64,000 nucleotides of DNA, taken from positions 127,501 through 191,500 of the forward strand of contig JAMPIV010021230.1 in NCBI GenBank assembly GCA_024509875.1, in the 5' to 3' direction. Positions 43,576-56,447 of this stretch are shown here, piece after piece. The translations under genes were made by a program, and so were the position numbers. Below the pieces are notes generated by a model. The model ran no database searches and was not told the origin of the DNA. It worked only from the letters and a program-made list of their open reading frames with translations. This DNA is from Oreohelix idahoensis. Lineage: Eukaryota; Mollusca; Gastropoda; Stylommatophora; Oreohelicidae. The first letter of the stretch is position 1, and each line of letters begins with the position of its first letter.

Positions 43576-44931
43576 ATGGCTGATCTAGTGAAGTTCAGGA
43601 CTGCGATCATGCAGATGGGTAAGGAATTAAACATGACATCTTACTTATGTCACAACAAAGTGGACAAACACATGGATCCAGAAAGTTGCAATTAGAGACT
43701 GAAGCAAGGAAAATCAGAGGCTGATAGAGAAGCAAAGAAAATTAGAGGCTGAAGAAAGGCGGTGAAGCTGAGAGAGAAGCCAACAGAAACAAAGACTGGA
43801 AATTGAAATGGGAGGCTGAAAATGAGGCAAAGAGGAAAATTGAAGCTGAGGAAAGGAAATTACAAGCAGAAGACAGACCATCAGTTGAGAAGAAAAGAGC
43901 TTGAAATTCAGGCAAATACTCTGTTAATGGTTGGGTAGCTCACCTCACTCTGAGAGTAGCTCAGCCAGAACCTAAGTGGGGCCATGAATTTTCATCTGGA
44001 CCATTTGTTTGAGAAAGAAGATGCAATCGAGTCGTACCTGGATAGATACGAAAGACTAGCCACTACCTATGGCTTAGTGAAAGAAAAATGGAGTGCTTAG
44101 AACCCATAAGTCAGGGATTGAGAGTGTAGGTGCCTACGATGTGTACTTCTTGAAGAAAAAACAAAGATGACCAGAAATTATGACTAAACACCTGAAGCAG
44201 CAGTGCTTGTGAGTACAAATGAAAACTCCAAACCAGAATCATATAGAAAGAAAAATTCCGAAGAAGCTAAACTTCTTCCAGGAGAAAACAATCACCAATA
44301 TCTCTCTGCTAGATTGGAAAAATTGGAAAAAATGGAGTACTTTTAGGGAATTGCTTGTCAGGATTGTCTGAAACAAATGATAATGGAGCAAGTGAAAGAG
44401 CAATGCCTCAAGAAAATGAGGAAGTTTATCATGGAACAAAAGCAGAGATTGGAAAGATATTGTAACTGTTTAGCTGAGAGATATCCTGCAGCTTGGCAGA
44501 ACTATTAGGAAATCAAGAAAAAGCAGGGTGAAAACTTCAAATCATCACAAAACGGAATGATACCAAAATGAACAAAAGGACCAAACCACAACCAGAACAA
44601 ACAAAGAGACCAAAAGGACAAAAAACCCTCTGAAGATCGTGACACCTTACCGGAAGGAACAAGTGGTGTAAAAACATGTCTAATGAAAACCACAATACTG
44701 AAATATTTTTGCAGAAGGAAGAATCCTCCTCATCATGCTGCATGTCTTAACAACAAAATCAGGGAAGGAAGGAAATGGCAGTAAGTCAGAAAGACTTCCA
44801 TCATCCCCCTGTCTGTGAGGAAGTGACCGTGAATGGCACTCAAGTACTGTGTTTATATGACACAGGATTGGACTTTGATTCAGTTGTGTGCTCTTCTCTA
44901 GTGAGTCCTGACCAGATAACCACAGAAAAAC
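43576..44931 (+). pseudogene. Indel-riddled extra copy of the element B gag region
   Basis: It opens with MADLVKFRTAIMQMGKEL, which matches the start of element A's gag. It then follows the same course as 44960-46255 (coiled coil, gag core, zinc knuckle, protease DTG), but with a small insertion or deletion every few tens of bases. It ends at ACCACAGAAA (44921-44930), where the sequence jumps back to the gag N-terminus. Stops occur in all frames. The clean copy that follows lacks the first residues, which are found only here. Substitutions are few relative to indels, unlike ordinary decay. Confidence 0.8.
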
Positions 44932-47900
44932 ATGACAGGTGATGCTCTTACTCAGTATGTCACAACAGAAGTGGACAAACACATGGATAGGGAAGAAAGA
45001 AAGTTGCAATTAGAGACTGAAGCAAGGAAATTAGAGGCTGATAGAGAAGCAAAGAAATTAGAGGCTGAAGAAAGGCGGTTGCAAGCGGAAGCTGAGAGAG
45101 AAGCCAAAAGACTGGAAGCTCAGAGAGAAGACAAAAGACTGGAAATTGAAGCCAAGAAATGGGAGGCTGAAAATGAGGCAAAGAAAATTGAAGCTGAGGA
45201 AAGGAAATTACAAGCAGAGAGAGACCATCAGTTGAGATTAAAAGAGCTTGAAATTCAGGCAAATACTGGCAATAATGGTGGTAGCTCACCTCACTCTGAG
45301 AGTAGCTCCAGCCAGAGCACCTCAAGTGGGGCCATGAATTTTCATCTGGACCCATTTGTTGAGAAAGAAGATGCCATCGAGTCGTACCTGGATAGATACG
45401 AAAGACTAGCCACTACCTATGGCTTAGTGAAAGAAAAATGGAGTCTTAAACTATCTCAGGGATTGAGAGGTGTGGCCTACGATGTGTATTTGAAGCTCTC
45501 AAGAGATGACCAGGAAGATTATGACATCCTGAAGCAGGCACTGCTTGTGAGATATGAAAAGAACTCAGAATCATATAGAAAGAAATTCCGAACAGCTAAA
45601 CTTCTTCCAGGAGAAAACTATCACCAATTCTCTGCTAGATTGGAAACCTATTTGGAAAAATGGAGTAGTTTAGGGAAGTGTCAGGATCTGAAAGAAATGA
45701 TAATGATGGAGCAAGTGAAAGAGTCCATGCCTCAAGAAATGAGGAAGTTTATCATGGAACAAGGAGCAGAGAGATTGGAAGATATTGTAACTGTTGCTGA
45801 GAGATATCAAGCAGCTCAGGCAGAACTATTAGGAAATAAGAAGAAGCAGGGTGAAAACTTCAAATCATCACAAAACTATACCAAATATGAACCACAAAAG
45901 GACCATACCACAAGGAACAAACAAAGATTTGACCAAAAGGACAAAAACCCTCTAAGATCGGATAAGACACCTTACCGGAAGGAAGGAAAGTGGTGTAAAA
46001 CTTGTCTAATGAGTAACCACAATACTGCGGACTGCAGAAGGAAGAATCCTCCTCATCATGCTGCATGTCTTACAACAGGGAATCAGGGAAGGAAGGAAAT
46101 GGCAGTAAGTCAGAAAGACTTCCATCATCCCCCTGTCTGTGAGGAAGTGACCGTGAATGGCACTCAAGTACTGTGTTTATATGACACAGGATTGGACTTT
46201 GATTCAGTTGTGTGCTCTTCTCTAGTGAGTCCTGACCAGATAACCACAGAAACAGTGGAAATCAGAGGACCGATCAAGGGAGCAAGAACCATGACACTAC
46301 CCATAGCTCGAATCAACATAAGTTCTCGCTATGTGGAAGGAGAAATCAAAGCAGCAGTGATGGACGACCCTATTTACCCTTTGATTTTGGGGTGTAGGTA
46401 TGTTTTCCTTGGAGAACCTATAAAACCTGTAGTTATGGCAACAGTCCAAACCAGGGAAAGCTCCAGGAAAATGGAGGAGAATCCTATCAATACTCATCCA
46501 GAAGAGATGAAAAAGGCTCAAGCAGCAGACAGCACGTTGAAGCCTTGTTTTGGCAAATTGCCTAAAGCACATAACCCTCCAGAGAAAGGAGACTTGTATA
46601 TGAAGAATGGCCTACTATACAGAAAAGCTGGAACAGGACCTAAAGGGCATGGACAGCTTGTAGTGCCAAAATCTTACAGGGAGAAGGTTATGACGCTAGG
46701 ACATGCTATACCCTTCAGTGGACATATGGGAATAGGGGCCACTGGACAAAGGATAGCCTGTCACTACTTTTGGCCAGGAATTACAGAGGACATAAAAAGA
46801 TATGTAAGATCCTGTCCAGAATGCCAAAGAGTAGCTCCTAAGCATAGGACTGCACCAGCAACACTGGGAGAATGCCTATTATGGGAACCCCTTTTGAACG
46901 TGTTGCAGTAGATATTGTTGGACCCCTCACTAGGACCAAGAAGAGAAATGCTTACATCTTAACCTTGGTTGATACTTGCTCTATGTGGGGAGAAGCAGTG
47001 GCCATGTCAGCTATAGATTCAAAGCACGTGGCAGAGGCCCTGTTGACAATATTTACCCGATTAGGTTTCCCGCATCAGATATTGACTGACAATGGGTCTC
47101 AGTTTAAGGGAAAGCTAACACAAGAAGTTTCAGGATATTTCAAGCCAGGCACTATCATTGTAGTCCCTACCATGCCCAAGGAAACGGTCAAGTAGAGCGG
47201 TTCAATGGTACGCTAATTTCAATCCTTAGAAAGCTGGCGAGTGAAAAACCTGATACTTGGGATACATACTTACCCGCTGCACTATTTGCATATAGGGAAG
47301 TACCCCACAACTCAACTGGATTGGCTCCAGCTACATTGTTGTTTGGAAGACCAATAAAAGGTCCACTGGAAGCATTGCTGCGGACATGGACTGATGAAAA
47401 GGCAGAGGAAACAGTGACTTCCGCATACCAGTACGTCAACGAGTTGACATCTCGGTTGAAAGCAGGTTGGAAACTGGCCAATGATAACTTAAGACAGGCC
47501 AGGAGGAAGCATGCTGCGTACTACAACAAAAAAGCAAAGGATAGGGAACTGGTGGTGGGTGAAAAAGGTGTTATTACTGTTGCCAAGCAGCAATAATAAA
47601 TTGCAGATTGGATGGCAGGGACCCTATGTCATACTGGAGAAACTTTCCAGGACCAATTATAAGATTGACAAGAAAGGAAAGGAGAAGGTATATCATGTCA
47701 ATCTTCTTAAAAAATACTATGACAAGGAATCATCAGAAGTGGCACATATCATGACCCTAGCCATAGCAACAGAAATGCACGGCGAACCACTTCACTCTAT
47801 GGAGTATCCACTCACAACTACAGAGGATTATGTTCAAGTAAATATTAGTGAACATTTAACTGCAGAGCAGAAAAAGATAGTTCGGCAAGTGTTGGAAACC

Positions 47901-49275
47901 CATGCTGATGTGCTCACAGATAAGCCAGGTCGGACGAATCTGTTAGAGTACGACATGAAGGTTACCGACCCTACCCCAGTATGCATGAGAACATACCCTA
48001 TACCCTATGCGAAAGCCCAAGCACTAAGGGAGGAAGTTGATTATCTGTTGAAGGAGAAAATTATCTCGAAGTCAGACTCTCCCTATAGCTCAAGTGTGGT
48101 GCTATTGAGAAAACCGAGTGGTGAACACAGGTTATGTATTGACTACCGGAAGCTTAATGCGATCACAGAATCTCAGGTGGACCCATTACCTGACACCAAC
48201 CAGCTGTTCTCTACACTGAGTAAGGCTAGGTATTTATCGAAGGTAGATCTAAGCAAGGGATACTACCAAATACCAGTGAAACCAGAAGTTAGGAAAATGC
48301 TGGCATTTTAGTACATCGGACGGACACTACGAGTTTAATGTACTACCCTTTGGGCTGAAAAATGCTCCCAGTATCTTTTCAAGAATGATGAGGAAATTAT
48401 TGGAACCTCTACAAAATCCCCATATCACTAACTTTATGGATGACATTCTTGTTGCTACAAACACATTTGAAGAGCATATAGTAGCGCTCTCCATGTTGTT
48501 TGACAGACTGAGAGAAACTGGATTGACTGCACGTCCAACCAAGTGCTATATCGGTTGTAAGGAGTTGGAATTCTTAGGTCACACTATTTCTACAGGTCAT
48601 ATGTCTCCTGACCCAAAGAATATAGAGAAGTTAAAGAAGGTACCCAGACCTCAAACGAAGAAAGATGTGAGATCATTCGTGTCATTATGTGGGTTCTATC
48701 AGAAGTACATACCCCATTTTAACTCTCTGTGTGCACCATTAACTAACTTAACGAAGAAGGGACAGCCTGACAAAATCCAATGGAATGCTGATTGTGAAAA
48801 AGCTTACACAGAGCTAAAAGCAAAACTCACCAGCAAACCCATCCTTACACTACCCGATATCACACAGGAATTTGTATTAAGAACGGACGCTAGCAGTATA
48901 GGTATTGGTGCAACTCTCTTGCAGAAATCAAAAGCCCAGCCGGAGGAACTTTTACCAGTCGCCTACGCCAGTAGGAAGCTGAATGCAGCTGAGTTGAACT
49001 ACTCGACCATAGAGAAGGAATGTTTAGCTCTAATTTGGTCCATCAACAAATTTTCACCTTATCTGTATGGGACACACTTCATTGTCCAAAGCGATCACCA
49101 ACCTTTAACATTCTTGGCTGCATCTAAAAAGCTAAATTCGAGATTGTTAAGGTGGAGTCTGCTTCTGGCGCCTTATTCCTTTACCGTGAATTACATTCCG
49201 GGAAGAGACAATGTAGGAGCTGATTTTTTAAGTCGACACCCTAGTACTCTGGAAGGACAGACGCAAAAGGATTAA
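44932..49275 (+). pseudogene. Gag-pol polyprotein, element B (four frame breaks)
   Basis: The first frame (44932-46911) holds the coiled coil, gag domain, one zinc knuckle CX2CX4HX4C, the protease DTG (LYDTGLD) and the integrase zinc finger (CPECQR). The integrase core continues at 46872-47195 (VDIVGPL, TDNGSQF) and the catalytic Glu lies just after in another frame. A further frame, 47321-47596, has the integrase C-terminal part. The GPY/F module (GWQGPYVIL) and the start of the reverse transcriptase (LCIDYRKLNA) are in 47511-48311. FMDDIL and RNase H (RTDASSIG, SDHQPL) are in 48385-49275. Each change of frame falls in or beside a mononucleotide run (near 46873, 47134, 47566, 48308). Domain order is the same as in element A. 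Confidence 0.9.
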
Positions 49276-49317
49276 CCACAGCAGGGGTTTACACGTCAGC
49301 TATGACAAGTCACAGCT

Positions 49318-49331
49318 AGGAAAGGAGGGGG
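49318..49331 (+). other. Polypurine tract of element B
   Basis: AGGAAAGGAGGGGG ends three bases before the 3' LTR start. This is the expected second-strand primer. Confidence 0.85.
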
Positions 49332-49334
49332 CTA

Positions 49335-51302
49335 TGTCGTGAAACGAAGTGTAACCCACTACTTTGTTAATCACTATGTCGAGATACAGATTTGCTTCAA
49401 CCAATCAACGATCAACGTTCACCAGTCTCTGAGACAGAATAAATTAACGGCCATCTTGTTCACGCAAGATGGCCGATGAAAACTGAATAAAATTAGGCTG
49501 TATGAGACCAGGTACAAAACCGGAGGAAACCAATCAACTTGCTCCGCCAGGAACCAACCGAAAGCTTTCCTCAAGTAGTTACTTGACTATATAATCGGGC
49601 GGATTTTATGCTAACCACGCAATCCCGAACTTGACGCCAGAGCTGAAGAGGAAGAAGCTGTCACTTTGATTGATAACTTACCTGAGGGCATCGACCTGCA
49701 ACCTACTTCGCTAAGTCGCGTCAAAACCTGGCCAGTTTAAAATCTTAGGAGGGTAAATATATTCACGATAACCGTTGGTATTTGTTGTGTGTCATTTATA
49801 CTACCTATCAGGTTACTGATTGTATCTTGGGGAAATTAAGTATAATGATTGTATTTCCTATTATGATTGAATAGACGAAGACTAATAGGACTCATACTTC
49901 AACCTATTGTCTCCTATACTTCAATCTATTGTCAGTCTATAACTTCAATCTATTGTCTCAGATAAGACCAACTGCAATATAACCAAAACAGTCCTTGTCA
50001 GGACTCAATCTATTGTCGCATCTAACTCCAATCTATTGTCTCCTATAACTCCAACCTGATATATCACCAAACAGTCCTCGTCGCATATACTCCTATCATA
50101 AGAACATAACAATATTGTTAGGATATATGTTACCAGCTAGTATAGAGGGCGTGGTATAGTATAGGGGGAAGGACATTGTTGTATCACACCTAGGTGTACA
50201 TATTATTGGATTTATTCATGTATTGATTTATATTATGGGATGTATTCATGTATTAAATGTATTCATGTACTGAATCTATATTATTGAATGTATCCATGTA
50301 TTAGTTTATCAGAAAGAATGTTTTGCAAGTAGACACCTGTCTTGTCTCGCTATTGCTAAATCATACTGAGCCTTGTTGTCATTCATCCCACATGCATACA
50401 TCGGAGACACGCTCATTTCACTCACACTAGAAATAGGTGGGCTTGAGGACAGAAATTAGCCCCTATTTTTGCTTTGTTACAGGTTTAATTGTGTCCTAAA
50501 AACCTGAGGTCGTATGTTCGAGTCAATCCCGCTGCCTGGAACTCCGCAGGAGCATAGAGGTTGACCAGACTCTACATCTTTGGTCCCCCTCAGTCTTGGG
50601 TGGGCTAAAGGAACGATACTCTGCCGGTGGTGTGAACCAAACAAAGAAGAACAGACTTAAGAGAGATGAGTACACATTAGTACCATTTCTGTCGGCATTG
50701 TGAGCATAGAACTGTCAATGAAGAAAACGTGAATTAACATAGCAAGAGACAAAATTAATAGCATAGCTGAGAAGTGTTATATCCTTAATTAACAGCACAG
50801 CTGATCCATGTACTATAATTAATTAACAGCACAGCTGATATAAATTTTTTGTTCCTATAATTGGAAAACTTGGTGTAATATTTATTTTACATATATAATA
50901 TATATATATATATATAAATATAAATATTTGTAAATCATATGTAAACTTACAAATTCATTACATTCCATTTTTCAACATTCACCCTTCAGCACAAGAGTAG
51001 ATAGTGTATATACTAAATAAAAATAAGGAAATTGTATTTTGAACGACTTGTCAATTTTATCATTGTTAAATCTGTTTCCTTGTTGTTTATTAATATCACA
51101 GTTAGTTACACAGCGGAGGTGGCACTTTATGTCGGTCTCCTCTCTACTATTGTTTCGAGATCAGAACATTCACAGCCGTAACTAATTTGTGATACCAGTA
51201 GTTCTCTCCGACACTGGGACTTCACCATTTTCTGCAGAAATTCTATTTCTGTAATTTTCAGTACTATACTGATCCTACAGCCAAATAAAACCTCTCGCCA
51301 CA
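49335..51302 (+). repeat. 3' LTR of element B (1,968 bp)
   Basis: Direct repeat of 41245-43282, starting TGTCGTGAAAC and ending GCCACA. It lacks the 70-base internal duplication of the 5' LTR. An AT dinucleotide tract near 50893-50920 differs in length between the copies. Confidence 0.93.
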
Positions 51303-51960
51303 TGGACCGAGAGTCTGACACAATGATAGCCTGAGACAATGATAGCCTGAGACAATGATAGCCTGAGACAATGATAGCCTGACACAATGATAGCCTGACA
51401 CAATGATAGCCTGAGACAATGATAGCCTGAGACAATGATAGCCTGAGACAATGATAGCCTTTGTTAATGAAGTTTCAGTTATCCACCTTAAGGCTGCAGT
51501 AACAGCCTTGACCTCCATTCTCATGCTGGAAGTTGTTATCTTGTAAGCCCCGCTATGTTCGGCGACGATTCTGCCCTGCACCCGAGCAGAGAAGCCCCAA
51601 CCGGATTTCTCACCACGGATCACAGACCCATCTGTATACACAACGGCATCATCATCGCCGGAACGATCAAGTATCAGTTGATTAATTTCCAATTCTGCTT
51701 TTCCATTCCCCCAATTTCTACACTCTCTGCCAAGGCTGATGATGACTTGCTAGTAGTTAATCCATTTCTCATCTGACATAGTCCACTCTTCCCCTTGAAT
51801 ATATTGTCGACTGTGGCCACCTGTTTGATCGTTGTCTCTGCCTGTGCCATCCATGACATTCCTCTCTTTATTCTTGCTCCCTTAATGTCAGCTATGTTAC
51901 CATGCAGAGGGTGCCGTTTGTCTGTGGATACTCGCATAAAGGCTTTTGCTTGGTGTGATA
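51303..51960 (-). pseudogene. LINE RNase H first half, split by element B
   Basis: On the minus strand, IADIKGARIKRGMSWMAQAE is followed in another frame by VVYTDGSVIRGEKSGWGFSA, SGAYKITTSSMRMEVKAVTA and ALRWITE, the first RNase H motifs (catalytic D in YTDGS, E in MEVKA). Then AIIVSDSRSM (third catalytic Asp) runs into element B's target duplication. Between ALRWI and the DS motif the coding sequence has expanded into a 16-bp tandem repeat. The second half of RNase H is at 40621-41244. Confidence 0.75.
51318..51462 (-). repeat. 16-bp tandem repeat within a LINE RNase H reading frame
   Basis: ACAATGATAGCCTGAG recurs about nine times with occasional GACACAAT variants. On the minus strand it encodes overlapping AIIVSGYHCLRLS-type residues, because 16 is not a multiple of 3. 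The seed is the AIIVSDS codons of RNase H. Confidence 0.9.
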
Positions 51961-54900
51961 AGAGGTTTAGAAGTTATTAATTATAGGATATCCTGGACAA
52001 ATAGATGTATCAGAAGATACCAGGATAGTGCCAGATAAGAGACTGGTCTTATAAGAAATACTCCTTTCTCTGAAAAGAGCAAGGGTGTATAGACAATCAA
52101 GGTGAGGTCCAGCTATGTAAGTTCCCAGAGTAAGGAATGATGATGATGAAGTTCTCTGGGTCCCATCTGCTACCTCTTGAGATCTCACCAAGAGTATGTT
52201 AACTGTGTGTTGTTATTTGGCAAAGTGTCTAGGATAATATATTATAACAGTTATGAATTTCAAAATAGAACTTTAACTTTAATAGAATTAAGCCAGACTG
52301 TCTGAAAATAGATGTATTTATAATTTAATATTCCTGTACCTCAATCTTGTTGGGACAGGAATTATCAAACTCAAGAAAAGGTTATTTACATGCAAAAATA
52401 AATATTTTTGGAAACTCAGTCCATTTTTGTACAACACAAAGTCACTGGAATGAATATACCCACAGTTCTTGATATTATCACTAATTCTATACTGTGAGGT
52501 CTGTTATTTTCATCACTCCCAGGTGGTATACTTTAATAGGTGAAATTATGTTTTAGGATGAGGTATCAGTGCCTGTATGAAGGACTTATCTGGTAAAGTG
52601 TTATTGCAGCTGTTCTGTTGATCTTAGACCTGTACATCAACGTTGTGACTCCTGACTGAAGAAAAGGAGCTAGCTTCAAATTGTAGCATGAGCACTCACT
52701 CCAACATGTTCTTCCTTTCAAGCTACTGCAGCAACGAGGTACTTTGTAATACAACCTGAAATAAGAAGGACAATCCCTTCTAGGTAACATCTGCCTCTAT
52801 CAATTTAACTTCTAAACTGTATTAATACCTACCTGGGTCAGCCACTTGCGCTAACAAGTTGCACCAGACCTTAAATTCCGTTGTCTACACTCAGCTTGGC
52901 GTAATCAGTCTTCTTCAGTATTTATTCTACTTTAATGTCCCTCCTTCCTGTTTGTCTTCCATACAATAGTCATGGTGGATACAATATTGCTTGTAACCTG
53001 TTGATTACTTCATTCGAACATTCCCTATATATTTTCATATGTTATTTGAACAGTGTGTCATTCCAAAAGACAATATCAATTTATTAATACTGCACTTACA
53101 GTCGCAAATTTGTAAAGCCAATTGGCAAACATTTTACACAATATCACTCCGAATAAGCCTGCTATAGGCACATTCCTACTTAGGTCGTCGTGACATCACA
53201 TCCCTTTCGGCAGTATCGAAAAAAAATGGCACACAATAGCCTGTTACTTACAGGACTAATAAATTATGCAAATAAAATTATCTGTCTTACCCTCAAGTAA
53301 AGAATGTTCACACACACAAACTGCCCGACAGTAAAGGGCTAAAGCCTCTCAGCTTTCAGTACAGACGGCAAAGGCTTGTCCCTCTGTCTCTTTCAATAAT
53401 GTCAGCTTGGTATGGAAGCTTTGTCGTCAATGGCGGACTTTACAAAAAGTTGTTAATTTTTATCACACTACACCCAACCAATCAGATGACGAGTCAAAAA
53501 AGTTAACTATTTTCTAGGCTATAGAATTGAGCAGTTTTAAGGGTGTTTGTCTAATCTGACCGAATTTGTTTATTTTATATCATAGTTATTTGTGAACCGA
53601 TTTTAATTATCAAAAGTGATAATTAAACGGCCAGTTATTCTCTATCGTTCTATATAGCTTTCCTTTAGTTATTCCTTTGCATTCAAATGGGGTTAATTTT
53701 TTTGTAATTAGATTTGATCTTAACCTGATGTGAAAATATTACTAAATTAAATTTTATAAGTTAAGATAATTTTTCTATGAGGGAATCTCTATGTGTATAT
53801 GTTAAGCAATATCAGCGCTATAATTTGAGATATCCCTTTTATTTTAATTATCTTTAGTTATTGAGAAATAAATTATCTAAGTTCGGTCAAAAACCCAAAA
53901 ATAGGCATTATTTCCACTTCAACCAAAATTTTCTTGTCCTTACCAAAAAAGAGGTAACGATTTGATTGGTTGTTAAATTTTACTACGTCAAATTGTCAGT
54001 CCAAGTGACTGAAATTCAGAACAGATCACAATGACCAGGTAGTTATATTAAACGGCAATTAACGAGGTCAATTAGATATTTAGTTTGAATAAAACTAGGA
54101 GGCGAGATGACCGCAAGAGAAAAACAGATCACAAGGACACAACATGTGACACAATTTACGAGTGAACAGACTCGTACGTGACTGAAAGATTGCACCAGCA
54201 GCGATTTTAAAATTAAATAGGGAAAGTCCCTAAGTTAGAAGACTAGATCATTATGACCAGACATGTGAGTTGCATCAGCAGTATTTCTCAAATTATATGA
54301 GGAAAGTCCCCAACTAAGTTTAATGTTAATCACTATAATATGTTTAGAATCGTTCACACGCACTTGAAATAATAAAATGTCAGCACGGTTTGACACGAGA
54401 CAGTGTCGGCCAGCCGGTAGAAAGTACGTAGGAACGGTTGAAAAACAAGTATGGGTATAAAAGAGGCAGATAGGGCAGACAGAAGAGAGCTCGAAGATAA
54501 CCATGTAGAAGTATACTGCAGAGAGACGTTAAGACGGTAGTGCTACTCTTTCGGCCAGAAGAACTTCAAAATTCATAGATAGAAGCAAGTGCATTGAGAT
54601 CTCTCCAAAAGACTACCAGTCTCCAACAACCACGCACTACGTTTTTCGGTTCATGGTTTTTCCAAAATTAGGAGAGGTAACGAATCTATGTACTTTGTGA
54701 ATTTATACCAGCTCAAACAGAGCGCTGGAACATATGTGAAAGTATAGAGAAATATTTATCTTCGTCAAATCGAGAAACGTTAAAAATGGTTGTTACCAGA
54801 GCAATAGCCTAGACAAGATATGCTACCAGAGAGATTGACAATTTAAGTTACCAGAGATTTCAAATAGATGAGAACCGCTACAGTTGTATTTTAGAAAGTG

Positions 54901-55054
54901 ATACAGAAACCCAACCATTCGTTGCTAGTAAATATGGTAGATGTCAAATGGAAGAAGACAGACAAGACTGAATCACTCCTTATTAATCGTATGAGAAATG
55001 ATTAGGAACTGTATGATGTTGCTGAATATTTGAATCATGTTGTATCAAAGCAAG
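51961..55054. other. Stretch without a recognised gene
   Basis: Non-coding, AT-rich. A good TATA box (TATAAAAG) lies at 54456-54463, with a possible transcript start about 30 bases on and a splice-donor-like GAGAG|GTAACG at about 54676. That could be a promoter of a gene or an element, but no coding sequence goes with it. Nothing else was recognised. Confidence 0.45.
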
Positions 55055-56447
55055 TACATGTGACCGCGCCATCGTCATCTCGTCTGTTGTTCATCGCCAT
55101 TTTGTCGGTTGTTCTGTACCTTCTACCACAACATAACATGTGGCAGCCATTTTAGGTTACATCTAAAAATAGAACATTAGTAATGCTGCTGTTGAAGTAG
55201 CAGCCAATCAGAGAAGAGAAGCGTCCAGGCTATCGCGTCAGTTGAAATCCTTTATCATTCCGATCGCCTGTCGAGGAGAGAGAACAAGTTATTGAGATCT
55301 GAAGTCTAGTTCAAGCAAGAACATGCCTAGGACTTGTGAGTAGATATAATATTATTCTCCAACATTCTAAAGTCTTTACAGTGTTAGAAAGGATATAAGA
55401 TATTAGGTTTACCATCTGTGTGCCGTAGTATTTTAAATAAGTATATACTTAATTCTGTGGTATTTATTTCGCGTGCGGTTGATATTAGATCTAAATCTAT
55501 TCGGACATGGCGTGGGTCCATGTTCAGAAAATATAACACGTGGCCGGTACTAGAACTGGCATATTCAGTTATTACATTTGTGTAAATGAAATTTAATGGT
55601 TAAGTATTTCTATACTGTTTGGGGTTAAGGAAACCTTCTATGATCTTATGTAAATCCGACACGTAGTCGGTTTGAATAATATTTAATTGTGGCGCGATTT
55701 AGATTGTTATATTTATTAACTACGGCGCTGATGTCGAAAATAGTTTATTTTAGTGTTGCGAGAGCTGCAATTTATTAATATGTTACAGCTTACTAGAATA
55801 AGTCCTGTGCTTCTTCAGTAATGTTAGACTGATAATGTGGTGTAATTATTAGTAAGATCGGCTATAGCTAATTGGTGTTAGCTTTCTTAGTTTCATAGTC
55901 TTTTACACAGTGTAAAATCTCTATTGGTTATCTGTACCGCTTTAAATAGCTTTGCTAAGCCACTATTTCTAGAATATTTAGTATTATAATGTAAGGTTAC
56001 TATATAATGTACAACCACGCAGCTTAGCTGGGTTGTTAGCGTGGCTGTATGCTGTTCTCGCAAGATGGCGGATCCATAAGAGCACGTGGTATGAATGGGT
56101 ACCTGTAGCTGATTGATCATGGCTGACTGTGGTGGGCGCATGTTTTCTGAATAGTAAGTGTTATTATTTATGCTATTGATTTTCACTTAGACATTGTTTT
56201 TATATATTGTTTTTCAGAAAGTCTACGAACACTGTCTGGGTGTTCGGTAGTATTAAATGTTGATCTGTATAAGGCTTTGTGTTGCTTGAATTGCTAAGTC
56301 TGCTGCTGAGAGGGTTGCAAGCAACCAATAATTGCAACCCATGTCAAACGATCCTTAATAAAATTTTCTTAGTGCATGGGTCTTGGGTGTGAGGTAGCCA
56401 CATCGACATAAGTTCGCCTCAACCACACCTAGCCCCTGTCACATACA
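55055..56447 (+). repeat. Probable solo LTR (1,385 bp) with 4-bp duplication
   Basis: The span 55059-56443 begins TGTGAC and ends GTCACA, a perfect 6-base inverted terminus of TG...CA type. It is flanked by TACA on both sides (55055-55058 and 56444-56447). An AATAAA signal is at 56357-56362, about 80 bases before the end, fitting an LTR polyadenylation site in plus orientation. No internal retrotransposon sequence adjoins it. There is no second copy in the window to confirm the boundaries. An ATG with a strong donor (CTT|GTGAGT) near 55323-55340 is within it. Confidence 0.5.

Larger units (their letters stand above)
41240..51307 (+). mobile_element. LTR retrotransposon B, Gmr1-like Ty3/gypsy element
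   Basis: The element is 41245-51302 in plus orientation, flanked by the perfect 5-bp duplication TGGAC at 41240-41244 and 51303-51307. LTRs are 41245-43282 and 49335-51302, beginning TGTCGTGAAACGAAG and ending GCCACA. PBS, gag-pol and polypurine tract are in standard positions. It is a different subfamily from element A but has the same pol order, a similar PBS and the same LTR start. It is inserted in a LINE RNase H region. Confidence 0.93.
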
